64,000 nt of DNA from Nosema muscidifuracis. Lineage: Eukaryota > Microsporidia > Nosematidae. The translations under genes and the position numbers were made by a program. Of the stretch, positions 1 through 12,519 are shown one piece after another. Position 1 is the first letter of the stretch. Every line of letters starts with the position of its first letter. A model generated the notes under the pieces. The model saw only the letters and a list, made by a program, of their open reading frames with translations, was not told the origin of the DNA and ran no database searches. The stretch spans positions 1 to 64,000 of the forward strand of contig JAIOKI010000020.1 in the NCBI GenBank assembly GCA_028335825.1, in the 5' to 3' direction.

Positions 1-149
1 ATGTTTACTGATATTTTATATACATAATACAAAGCTCTAATATCAAACATCTTAATTTATATTATAAAGAAAAACAACAGATGACTGATCAATAAAGAAA
101 TAATTCAACTTATATTTGATAGCATTTATAATATATTGATAATGAATTA

Positions 150-1700
150 TAAATTTGATGAAACATTTATAGATGATGAATTTATGCTGAGATAATATCT
201 ATTTTATAATAATGAAATTAAGTCAATCATTATTAAAATTATGAAATTACTAAGTTCATGATGTAAAGATTATGATAAATAATAAAATACATTTTTTAAG
301 ATAATATAGCTGAAGAGATCTAGTAAATTATAGAAATGTTTCTCCTTAATTAAGAACTTCTTCTTTTATGATACCTGTATTTTTTTAATTCTTTGATATA
401 TAATACTTCTTAAAGTATTTCATTTTCTAAACTTTTGGAAAGACATTCCTTCTCACTTATGCTAGTGGAGTTTTTTCTTCATTTCAGATTTGAGATAAAA
501 TGCTTCTAATATAAACAGATCGTTATAATATGTCTAGTTAAATTCTATTTGTTTACATAAATATCTTTAAAGATTTCTTCATGTTTGATATTCTAATTAT
601 AATCTATCTTTCATTTTATTATATGATATAACTGCTTGGAAATGACTACACATCTAGTAATAAATTTATTCAATAATTAATCATTTGTGTAGTTTTCTCA
701 TTTGTTGTAACTTTGAATTTCTTGTATTAATGACTTATCTTTCTTGATTATAGAACATATCCTGATCTCAATATTGTTTTTTTAGTTTAGTGTTAGATTG
801 TTATTTTCTACAATTTTAATTAATTTTTTGAATTTATGTCATGTTCCTCATGATTTTCTATATATAATAATATCATCTATATAGACAATACAAGATTTAC
901 AAATTTTTATCCCCTTAAAATATTATCCATATAATTCTGAAAAATGGTTAATCCTTTTCATTCATATAGTAAATGTTTATATCTAAATGATGTTTTATAA
1001 AGATCTTTTTCTAAAAGCATAATATTAAATACCCATCTTTCAAGTCTATATTAGTAAATTATTTAGTGCTTTTAATTTAAGAATTATATGTTCTATATCT
1101 ATCTATATCTACTATTTTGTTATGATCTATCAAGTTTAATATTAATATCACCCTCATATTAGGATTAATAAAACTCTTATATTTTGATTCTATACTATAA
1201 TATTTCGATAACAGAAACTTTAATACTTCTTCCATATCATCTTTATATTTTTTAAAAATATTGTAATTCTTCTCTACATTTCTATCATTAGACTAGATGA
1301 ATATTTTATGTTCTTATTTATGATTCCCTAAGGTATAATGTAAAACTTTAGAAAATATTCTTTCTTTTTATAATATATATCTTAAATTTCTTTTCAAGGT
1401 ATTTTCACTCTTTTATAAATTGAAGATAATATGAACATATACATCATGCTAGTATCAAATACTACTTTATTTTTTAGTTTTGTAGATATATCAAATATTC
1501 TACATTTAATATTTTATTATACTACATTTACTTTTATATCGAAATTTCTTCTTGATTCATAATACTTATTTTATAAACATTCTTCTTTACTATATATCAA
1601 TTATTTATTAAATCTTGAATTAATTTCAATATCAATTTTCTCTTTATTAATCATTTTATTGCTATATATTTCAAGTATATTTTTTAGTGTCAGTATGTAT
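150..1700 (-). mobile_element. Ty3/gypsy LTR retrotransposon fossil (pol region)
   Basis: Short stretches of all minus-strand frames resemble the reverse transcriptase of Ty3/gypsy elements: an Asp-x-x-Asp-Gly-Tyr type block near 1030-1060 and the Tyr-Ile-Asp-Asp active-site block near 860-885, in the right order and at roughly the right spacing. Sequence on the low-coordinate side would then be RNase H, and on the high-coordinate side the start of RT and perhaps protease. No LTRs could be seen. It is old and heavily broken. The limits are approximate, and the element may run off the left end of the window. Confidence 0.5.
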
Positions 1701-3600
1701 GTTTTACTATGAAATATTCTTTTCTAACTCCACAAATAATAATTTTATTGAAACATACCCTGGTATCTTATACATCGTGTTTTAATCTAACTTCTTCAAT
1801 ATATTCTAATATCTTTGTTTTTTCTTTATAATGACTTATAAATATCAACAACATCTATTCATTTTTAAGAAACATTTTCTATTTCTCATATGTGGTTTTC
1901 TACAAAACTTTAAATACTTCTGTGACAATTTATTATTTCATAATCAGATTTACTTAATTTTGTCTACATTATTCATTATTTTGAACCATCTATATATTTC
2001 AAGCTTATTGATTTCTTTAAATTCTTTGTCTAATATTATGATAATTCAATTATATCATATACTAAAGGTTTATTTATGTCATTGAAATCAAAAGTTATCC
2101 TTATGCTTATATATGAATTTATATATGATTATAACCAATCATATTATCTTCAGTTATGGGTGAATATTTCTGAATGAAGTACCAATTACTTTGTACTTAA
2201 TACGATAATTCAATATAAATAATTAAATGTTTTAATTTACAAAGACTTTAAATATGTTTGTTTATAATGAAATAATGAGTATCTTCTTATTTTAATTATC
2301 AATTAATAGAATATAGTTTTATCTTTGATTTCATCTTGTATATCATATTATCTACACACAATTATAAAAAACTTTTTTAAATAATTTTAATTATGTCAGA
2401 TTAATTATTAATATATTATTTTTTCCTCATAGATAAAACTTGAATTTAGATTCTATATATTAAAATAAATGAAAGTATATAATACTGTTTTTAATTTTAT
2501 TATATATTAAATATTAATATGAGTATATGTATTTTATCTTGAATTTAATATAATTAGTTTATGAATGTATTTCAGTATTTGATAAATGTAAAAATATTAT
2601 TTATTAATAGAATAATTGACATAGTATTTAGATCATGTTATATTTATCTTTACTTAGTTAAATATTTAAACTGTATAAAATTCAATAAAAATAAATCTAT
2701 GTATACTGAAAGTTTATAAGATTAATCATTATCATATTTATAGAATAGAAATCAAATTTTATGACAAAAAGTTTATTATGAAATATATATTATTTTTAAT
2801 GTTATTACTAATTCTATTACAAATTTGTTTAATTAGTATAATTTAATTTATTTACTTAACGTTTTATGTATCATATATTTTATTTCTATAATATAATTTC
2901 TTATTTGTCTATTATTATTTATTCAATACTTAACTTATCAATGACTAGAAAATCACTTTTCTGTTGAATATACTATAATTAATAATTTATCTGATACTTC
3001 TAGTTCTTAGGTAAAATAATTTTCTTTAATATTATAAGAAGATTCATCAATAAAATTTAATCTTATGAATTTTAATAGTTACATATCATTATAAACTTAA
3101 CATATTTTATATATTCTTCTCCTTATACTCACAATTTATTCTTATTTGAAATAAAGTAATTACTTCAGTCTTATACAATTATTAAATGTTCACATGTTCT
3201 CAGTCTTCTTATTTGATAAAGCCTCCTTGTATTTTTTAGTAAATCAGAGATATAAATATAAACATAGTTTATGTAAATCATTTGATAAGAAATTGATTTA
3301 TTTATATCATCTTTAAAAATAGTTAATTTATCATTTTCTTAGATTTTTAATTCTAAACGATTATCATTATCAAATACACTTAATCTATAACATGATATTT
3401 AATTTAAATACTTTTAATAAGGTATAAATATCTAGCTAATAATTTTTAGATTATATGAATAATTTCATATAACAGAAATATTACACATAAACTTCTGATA
3501 ATGAACTAAAAATATTAAATTTTAATAAGAAAACTAATCAGTCCTATCAATGGTAAATAATAATTAATTTGAAATGTTAAAAAGAGATTATTAAGATTCA
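1700..3600. other. Gene-free AT-rich stretch
   Basis: Nothing recognisable. Open frames are short and are composed of Phe/Ile/Leu/Tyr runs expected from AT-rich noncoding DNA. It may contain further worn transposon sequence continuous with the gypsy fossil to its left. Confidence 0.4.
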
Positions 3601-3601
3601 T

Positions 3602-4480
3602 ATGAATTCACAAGAAAATCAAAATATACTAAATTCTGATAATGTGATCAATCTAGAATAAGATGATCTAGTCAAAAATAGTACATCAGAATTATCTTCA
3701 ATTGATTCTGAAATACCGATACTAATAATAGAAATAAAGAATATAGTGAAATTGAAGACTCAATCAAAAATAATATTGTAAGAATCAATTATTAGGCATT
3801 AATAGCTTATGAAGAATTTATAAAATAGTATTAGATATGCAATAATAATGTGTAAAATTAAGTAATAAATAATTATATGTAATTTATAATGAGTTATTTT
3901 TAGTGTTTATTAAAATCTATGAAAAGTTTATATTATTGTAATAACTAGTGTATAGAAGAATTATCATTATTCGATATGAATATTAATTTAAATTAAGATA
4001 CATACGTAAGATTTTGTTAATCTTTTAAAATTGATAATATCCAATGCTTATGATCATAACGTTAAAGAAGCTAAGATTAAAATTATTAAAGAAATTGATG
4101 ATCTGTGTATAGATACTAATAATTATAAATCTGAAAAATATACTACATATAAATTTTAATATAAGATATTTTAAAGATATCGTTTCAATCTTTCATTTCT
4201 TAATAACTGAAAAATAGTAATCTTAAAGACAATTTGAATGTTTTACAAATGAAGAAGATTAAAAAATAGATACAAGATTATTTGATCATAGGTTTTCTAT
4301 ATATTATAATTCTATTTTTTAACATATTCATCAAATGAAATAGAAGACGATCAAAAGTCTAAATATTTCATCATAATACCTGTGTATTTTACATCAATTT
4401 TAGGCATGAGATTTTTAGATGTATTAGCATATAAAAGTATTTAGCTATTAGTTTGTCAAATTTTCTTATCATCATTATGT
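3602..4480 (+). pseudogene. Possible decayed Cys-12 family gene
   Basis: A reading starting at the ATG at 3602 (MNSQENQNILNSDNVIN...) is polar and gene-like but is soon stopped. Further on, frames around 4040-4130 give a block ending in a Leu-Cys-Ile-Asp sequence that resembles the Lys-rich helix before the 'LCD' cysteine of the cysteine-rich membrane family found elsewhere in the window. Near 4340-4430 there is a hydrophobic segment that could be the former C-terminal membrane helix. The order matches the family, but most of the diagnostic cysteines are gone, so this is a suggestion. The region contains many in-frame TAA and TAG codons. Confidence 0.3.
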
Positions 4481-4499
4481 TATATAATGTACATATTAT

Positions 4500-6829
4500 G
4501 AAAAGATATTTTAATGATGTAATTATTAAATTGTTTATTTAGTAAAATATGAATTGTATTTTGTCGAATACAGTTTTTATTTTAGAATATTAACTTACTT
4601 TATAATTATTTGTTTATTCTTAAAATAATACATTATAATCCAAGTAACAAAAATAATTGATCTAATAATTAGTATTAAGATATAAAAATATTCAATTATT
4701 TAAATATATATAATTTTAATTAAGTATTTACAAAACTTTTCTAACTAAAATTATTGAGTATAAATTTCTTATATTCAATACTATTGTGAGATTAAACATT
4801 CTTTACTATAAATATAATTCTTGAACCCTTATTAACTTGAATTTAAATCTATATATAAATAACTCATAAAAATGAAATCTATATTTAAATATAATAATAT
4901 AATTCTATCATCTAAATAACATCATAAATAAATATTTTAGTATTCTTTTTTGAATCACTAATTAATTTATAGATGTGTCATATAATGTCTTCATTGAAGT
5001 TCAATCAATCATAAAATAGAATATATAAAATATCTATCAAATAATTATTATTGATAAAAAATTTCTTATATCTTACTAAACTACTATTTGTATATATCAT
5101 TGACAATTAAATCTAATAATATTTTTTATCCCTCTTAAATAAGATCATTTTTTGATATCTCATAGAATCAATGAATAAAGAAAATTTAGTATGACTCGAC
5201 TTATTTAATCAACATTGTACACAGTTTATGATAAATGTCTTAAAATTTATATTTCTTTCTTTATATTAAGTATCATTATCATAAATAGATTTTTAGATTA
5301 AAATTATGTCAGATCTTTATTAAGTATATTTCAATAATTTAGATATAATTAGAATATTAGAGGATCAAAGTAATTTTACACAGAAAATAGTATATTATTA
5401 AATTATATATTCTAATCTATACTTTTCTTATACATAAAGAATATTTATAATTCATCATATATTTTTATATTATATAGTAGAAGAATATCATGATCTATTT
5501 TACTTATATCATTTTTTGTAATATCTATACTTATTAGATATTATTCTTGTATAAGAGAAAATATAATAATTTTCATAAGGACTGTAGACCCAATTTAATA
5601 CAATCTAATATGTATAAGATGACTGATAATAGAAGAAAGTACAAGATACAAGAATTAATGATTTAGCAATATTTATACTCTAAATATATACAAATATCTT
5701 ATTAAAAATAATTTCATTTTTGTTATTTCAATTATCTACAGGAATTATAAATTTTTATTTTTTTTATATTTTATCTCTAATATTGTGTATTAGAATAATT
5801 TCTCTTTTTATTTATAATAATTGACTTTTGTTAATTTTTTACCGTTATTTCAAATTTATGTCTTTTATTCTTTAGATATTACTTTTATATATGATATAAT
5901 AATAAAATATTTACATGATATATATTTCTATTAATAACATAAGTAAGATACTTTAATATTTTAAATTTTCATGTACTTACATAAATCATAGATATATCTC
6001 AATATTTTACAGTATCTAGAACTTCTAATAAATCTTGTAAATTAAAGCATCAATAATATTTATTTTCATATCATGAAAGACATAGAAATTATTCAAAAAA
6101 TTACACTAATTAAATTTACATTTTATATGGAATTTATTAATAATTTATCATGATTATAAATTAGTGATATAACTTCTGTAATATCTTGTTCTTTTTAATA
6201 TTCATCTTTATTAATAATTTTATAATTCTAACCTTTTATATAATACAAGTATTTTAAAACAATCTGAATCAAAAAATCTTATATTTATCATAATTTGTGA
6301 TTAAATCAATCATTCTGTCAATTTAATTTTTCTGAATATTTTCTTCTATTTCTAAAATATATGTCAGATATCATCTCATGAATAATTCAATAATTCTATT
6401 ATTATAAATTTTCATCATTATTTTTATAAATTTTTATCATCGTATTATTGAATACTATACTTTGTTAATTGAATTTATTAATTTGAATATATTATTATAA
6501 ATAAACAGATAATTTATTTTTTATACTCCTCAATTTTATTTCAGTTTAAAAAATATCCCTCTATAATAATTTTGAATAAATTAATATTTTCTATAATTTT
6601 AATTTATTTGATGATTTCTTATGCTAACTTATCTATTTAACTAAGTGTATGTATAAAAAGTATATTTTATAAATATACAATATATTTTTTGTAAATTAAT
6701 TGATTAATTAAATAATGTTTCATATTCTACTATTTAGATGTATTAAATATGAAATATATTGTATCTTTGATAAATAAGTTATTTTAATTAAAAATATATG
6801 CTTAATGATACAAATTGTAGAAGGGTATC
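4500..6829. other. Gene-free AT-rich stretch
   Basis: No believable gene, RNA or repeat. Frames around 5560-5680 are slightly less AT-biased and may be a worn gene or transposon trace, but I could not assign it. Confidence 0.4.
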
Positions 6830-7859
6830 ATGTATAAAAACTCAAATTTAGATAATATTTCTATAAATTAGGAAAAAAATATTTCATCTGAATCAAATAT
6901 TTCTGTCTTGACAATACAATTATCATATGATGATACTAAAGAACAATCATTATCAAAATCTGTAGATATTTATATTGATATAAAATATGAAGAAAACATG
7001 CCAGTTGTCAAGAATATAATACTTACTGAATTAGATACTAATGAAAAGTCTTTTGAATATAAAACTCTCATTGACTGGTATAATAAAGAATATAGAACTT
7101 ATGTAAAGAAATTGAATACTCTACATTAACTTTGCAGAAATGTATGATCAATTATCCTAAATGTTTACAGAGCTCTATTAAAAAGTTATGTAAATATAAA
7201 GAAGATTTAAATATTGATTCGATACAGATACAATATATAATGATAATCAATATTTGAATTTTTACTGACCTTCTAAATTTATTGATGGGGAAATAAAATA
7301 TCACAGATATGGAGACAATATAAAAATAGCTTCTAATCTTTTTTATAGAGAGATTGTAAAATTATGTGATACATCAAAAAATCATGATTCTTCAAATTTT
7401 GCTGCTCTTGAACTTCGTGATCAATGTCATAATGAAATTGAATGTACTGAAGAGATTTTTAATCAGATTAATTTTGAAAAATGTTCTAATTCGGATTTCG
7501 AAAAACATATCAGAAAACTTGAAAATATATTCAATTTTAGAATGCTTAATATTAATAATACTTCGAATGTTAAAGTAAATAATAAGAAGTTACAAAAAAG
7601 AAGTCTAAATGATTCATATTATAATTCAACATATCTTCCTCTTATCAAAGATAATCTTGATAGTATAAATAAAAAGATTTCTTCAATAGTAATACCAGTT
7701 GATTTTGTATTAATATTGTTTATAGGATTGATAAGTGTGCTAATACGTAAGAATAAGACTAATAAAAATAGAATAGTATTATTGGTAGCCTCTTTATCTC
7801 TTACAATAGCTTTATTTATATTCTTCATTCTAAGAAATGATATATTTATGATTAATTAA
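6830..7859 (+). pseudogene. Broken Cys-12 family membrane protein gene
   Basis: Third member of the cysteine-rich membrane family by position, but dead. The ATG at 6830 (MYKNSNLDN...) is followed by a TAG after 13 codons at 6869, a readable 73-codon stretch to 7129, then a shift of frame. The next frames hold the Pro-Lys-Cys-Leu block (about 7155-7170), a degraded partner of the C-x-C motif, and 'LCD ... LELRDQC ... C' at 7366-7490. From about 7500 another frame gives the C-terminal tail with two hydrophobic segments separated by a basic loop (RKNKTNKNR), ending at 7859. Total length and block order fit the 292-353 residue intact relatives at 28786-29847 and 63063-63941. At least two frame changes and one nonsense codon separate it from a working gene, and two family cysteines are missing, so it is not explained by a single sequencing error. 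Confidence 0.8.
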
Positions 7860-8159
7860 ATATTTAATAAGCCAAGATTAGTCAAATAATAATTTTAAAA
7901 TTTACTGTTAATATATTGATATATTTTTATAATTAAATCTTTAATTCAAAATATCTTCTAATATGTTACTTTTTTCATTAATTGTTAAATGTTATAATTT
8001 TTATATTTATTTATACCTTTTTCGTAAATATTTAAATAAATAATTTTTGATTTTTTAGTTGCTATGAATATATTCTTATACAATTTCTAAGTAAATTAAT
8101 TTGATGATATAATCAGAAATAATTTATTCAAATATAGTCTTTATTTTATCAATATTTTC

Positions 8160-9110
8160 TCTTTTCATTTTTCTTCATCACTAGTGTCTCTAATGTAATC
8201 TAGAAGAATCTTGTTTAAATATATGGTTTATTCGTATCTATAATGAATTTAATCTTGAAAGTGGAAATTATTTATATCACATCTACTAAATTTAGTATTA
8301 ATATTGACTTTATTTGTATATAAAAACTAAGTGATTATTTAACAGATCATATTTTATGTTATTTCTCTATTCTCAATTCTATCATTCCAACCTTGAAGAG
8401 AATATTTCATTCTGAGATTATCAATAGTAAAGATATCTGATTTATTATATTTCATTTTAATCTCTACATTTTTTGTAGTAATATCTAATTCATAGATGTA
8501 TACATCTTAAAGCTTCATTATGTATCTTATATTCTATCATCGTTGAACATTACCTTCTTCAAAGAATATATATCTTGAGGTTGAATAATGCTTCTAATTC
8601 TCTGGGTGATCAGTTTCCTTTTGTAAACAATATTCCAGAATATTTAACATGTACTAGTGAGTCTTTATATTATCTAAATAGTTTAGTGTAATTATTTATA
8701 TTTAATACTTAAATAAAGAAATCTGATTCTATATAATAATTTATGTAATTTTATAGTCTCATTAAACTTATTCAATATTATTACTACTCTTATATGAATA
8801 TTTTCACCCCTTTTATTCAGCATTCTAGTCTCATTGTAATCTTTTTTCTAGATAAATGAACCCTTTATTTACATGCTGATTGATAGCGTATGTAATATTT
8901 AATAAATATCTATTAGTTAGAATCATCTAGTTCTTTATATTTATATAATTATTCAATGATATAACATGTTAATTAGATTTGAGTTTAATATATTTTCATA
9001 CTCTAATATCAATACTTCACAACTTTTATTTTCAAGTACTTATAGCTAATATGTATTTTTAGTAATTTATTAAAATCTTAACAGATTTCTATGTTAGTAG
9101 ACTATTCTTT
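8160..9110 (-). mobile_element. LINE relic with restriction-like endonuclease end
   Basis: Minus-strand frames carry, in order from high to low coordinates, a Ser-Tyr-Lys-Tyr-Leu block (about 9035-9050, the 'YKYLG' region after the RT), an 'AINQHV' block (about 8880-8900), a His-Asn-Glu-Ala-Leu-Arg-Cys-Ile-His-Leu block (about 8500-8530), an 'NKSDIF' block matching the PD-(D/E)xK endonuclease core (about 8440-8460), and a terminal 'YIQTRFF...TLETL' block (about 8180-8220). The same blocks occur in the better preserved copy at 15.6-16.9 kb. It is heavily decayed, with several frames used. The 5' part (finger and palm of RT) is not visible. Confidence 0.6.
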
Positions 9111-11586
9111 TATATTTATTTCTAGTCCTACTATATAAATTAATTTCTTTCTCTTACAATATCGTTAGAAGTTCATCTATTTTTATAACATGAGGTTATA
9201 TAATAATCTTGTTCAAACATAATTTGAGTATATTTCATTAAGTTTTTTTACTTATTTAATAAATTTCTATATTTATTTTATACTTTATTAATCTAAGTTT
9301 TATATTAAATAGTTCATCTTTTATAATTTGTTAGTCTTTTACTTATATATGTATACCCTATTAAAAGTTATATTGGTAAGTGATTGATCTTTGTAGTCTT
9401 ACACACATAATACTGAGTATTTTTACACAATATTTTACAATTTATATGTAGTATATTTAGACATGCAAATAATTGATCTAAATACTTTGATAATCAAAGG
9501 AATCTCTTTTAGTATCAAATAAGTTATTAATTTATCACTTTCAATCTCATCGTATCAATCTATATACTCTTTCACAATATTATATAAATCATTATGTCTT
9601 GATAAAAAGAATAATAATTTAACTTATTCTTATGCTAATCAATTTAGAAGTCAAGTTATTATAATCTTAAATTTATCTTCTTAAAATAACAAATGTATCT
9701 TTTTTTAATTAATTGATATTCTAATCATAATTAATAGTTTCTTTAATTTTCTATGAGTTTATGTCTTAAGCCTCGTTCCTTTTCTAGTTTTCTTAGATAT
9801 ATCTATTTATTTGTTTTTAATATAATTTGAATTTAATGTTGTAAATTAATGTTTGCTTATATGAATAATATTATTATTGTAAATTTTTAGATTTAAAATA
9901 TTTTTCAATTATATTATTTCTTGTGTATTTAGCTCTGATTATTTTTTCAACTATATTATCTATCCAAAAATCATTTCTTGATAAATTATTTGAATTATAT
10001 CCTATATATAAAGATTTTGTAAAAAATGTTGAAAATTAAATTTAGTGAATTTAGGTCAATCTGTACTTTACTTTATTGAGTTTATTTTTTTCTTGTTATT
10101 TCTACATCTTCTATCTCTTTATAATTTATTTCAGTCATACTCATCTAACTATATATTTATATTCTCTTATCTAAGTGAGATTTCTTTCTTTTTTGATGAA
10201 TAACGTTTGTTATATTATTCAATAAATATCTCTAAAATTGTTACATTAGATTTATGTTTTTTAATTCAAGAATATGCTTTCATCTACTCAAGATTTCTAT
10301 TATTAAAAAAATATCTTTGAGACTTCTTAGACCTTTATCTCATTTAATAATCTAGTTCATGATCTGTAAGTATTTTATAAATTTTAGTTTCTTTTTTTAC
10401 TTATCTTTATGAGATTATAAAAGTATCACTTGTAAATATTAATCATTTTATTTTTCATTATTATATATGTTTAAATTTATAATTTCATAATATTATTTTT
10501 ATTAAATGGTATTTTATGAATAAGTTACAATAATATATCAAATATATTCATTTTTCTAAAATCATGATAATTTGTCATAATTGTCAGTACATATTTATTT
10601 CAGTATCATTGAAAAACTTCTTACCTAATTTTATAAATATTCTTATGAAAATATAAAAATATAATTTTATGATTTCAATATATTCTCATTCTTTAATTCT
10701 AATTTATAATCTCAATATTTGTATCATGAGGTAATTATATCTGTTGTTTCTACAAACTAAGTCTAAAAATATTGAAGAAGTATTTATTCTTCTCATAAAT
10801 ATAGAATGTTGATTTAAAATTATGTAGTTGATGTTTCTAATCTTATTTATAGGTTATATTAAATTAACTAGAATTAATATATATCATTACTTAACAAATA
10901 AATATTATTCTTTCTCAATAAACAATATAATTGAAATAAATATATTCATGTATGATAAGACTAGTATTATGTTTCATAGACTTTATTTAAAAGTATTCAT
11001 ATACATTGTAATAGATCATCTATAGTTAATGAATAAAAGATTTAGTTCTATTAGAAAATTAAAGAGGTAATTTTTTGAGATGAAAGAGATATCTCTAAAG
11101 TATTGATAAATAATGATACTAATAAAATAACTTATATCAAGATATAAATAATCTTCTTGATAAATAGTTTTTAATTTATATTGATATCTTAAATGTATAA
11201 TTATATAAATTCTTTTAATATTATTATATAGTTGTTTTATATTGTATTCTTCAAATCTTATTAAATATCTTATTATTTTAGTATTAAAAGATTTATACTC
11301 ATATTATTCATAACATATAAAGTATTTATCAATTGAATAAATGATCATTAATAAAATTCATTTATCATATATTATTTAATAAATTTCTTTAATGTTAGAT
11401 ATAAATATTTAAAGTTATTAATTTAAATTAATATTTTAATTTAGATAATTTTATATTTGATTAATTAAATTTACAGTTATTAATTTATTTTATAATTAAT
11501 ATTTTATAATTAATTAATTTTATTTACTTTTATTTAATTAATCATAATAATATTTGATAAATAAGTTACTTTTATTAATTATTCTA
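9110..11586. other. Gene-free AT-rich stretch
   Basis: No supportable gene. Scattered frames on the minus strand between about 9350 and 10400 look weakly coding and may be worn transposon sequence upstream of the LINE relic. The 65-codon plus-strand frame at 10828 has no promoter-like element and random-looking composition. Confidence 0.35.
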
Positions 11587-12517
11587 ATGTATAAATATAT
11601 CATTACAAGCATCTACAAAATGATACCACCCTTATTACAATCTAAAGATCCACATATCTCAGATGAGATCGATTTTTTTAATAACAAACATGTTGATTAT
11701 ATAAAATTATACATTGAAAAGATTTCTCATATTAGCATTATTATAAATGCAATTTGTAAATCGTCTTCTGGTAATAATTCTTGTATATCTTCTTTCCCTA
11801 AATGTTTAGTAAGAAATACAAAGAAGTTTTGTGTTTGTGATCCTGACTGTGTATCAGATATAATGAAAGAAATAAATTTTAATACTGACTGTCAATATTT
11901 CAATTTAGAAGATCTGTATGATGATAATGAGTATATAAACTGCTGTGGATTGATGTTTCTACCAGAAGATGATAAGATAAAACAAGTCATACAAGGTCGA
12001 AATATTTTAAATTCAAAAAATGATTTTTATAGATCTCTCTATGATACATGCGAAGATGAAGTTTATTTTTCTAAACTTCAGTGTGCTAGTGCTGAACTAA
12101 GAGATCAATGCTTAAATAAACCTGAATGTATTTTAGATTCATTCGATGGTAAATTTCCGAATGAATGTCAAAATGAAGATTTTACAACAAATGGGTGATT
12201 TCTTTGGTAAGTCTTTAAAAATATTTGAAGATGATAATATGACACATAAAGAATTATTAAACTTATTCTCTCATAAATTTAGAAATAAAAGAGAGATAAC
12301 TGGTGAATACAATATTTTGAATAATACTCTTAATATAAGTACAGAGAAGATTGATTATATAAAATCATTGACTGTAGTAGGATCTATAATATTTATTATT
12401 ATACTGGGTTGTATAATGTATTGTACAAAGAATAACAAGTACAAATCTTTAAAAATTGGATTTTTTACAGTCATTATATCATTATTGATATTTATTTTAG
12501 TAGCTAATAATTATTAA
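11587..12517 (+). CDS. Cys-12 family membrane protein, one frameshift
   Basis: Cysteine-rich membrane family member. The first real ATG in frame is at 11587 (MYKYIITSIYK...). Upstream codons to a TTG at 11554 are unlikely to be used in a eukaryote. The first frame (to 12198) holds an N-terminal Cys, the PKCLVRNTKKFCVCDPDC block (C-x8-C-x-C-x3-C), a C/CC pair flanking 'NLEDLYDD', then 'LQCASAELRDQC...C...CQNEDF'. A one-base change of frame near 12180 leads into a second frame (about 12182-12517) with the expected linker and two membrane helices around a basic loop (TKNNKYKSLK). Length over both frames is about 310 codons, as in intact relatives, with all twelve family cysteines present. It could be recently dead, recoded or a sequencing error at a T4 run. 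Function unknown; probably a parasite surface or endomembrane protein. Confidence 0.75.
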
Positions 12518-12519
12518 AA

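Noticed and set aside
1831-2085. 84-codon frame rich in Phe, Leu and Ile
   Set aside because: Random-looking hydrophobic composition without a start element, next to a minus-strand fossil.
11554-11586. Extension of the 11587 gene upstream to a TTG codon, giving a longer hydrophobic N-terminus
   Set aside because: TTG is not a likely start in this eukaryote, and the related 6.8 kb copy begins with MYK at the position of the first ATG.
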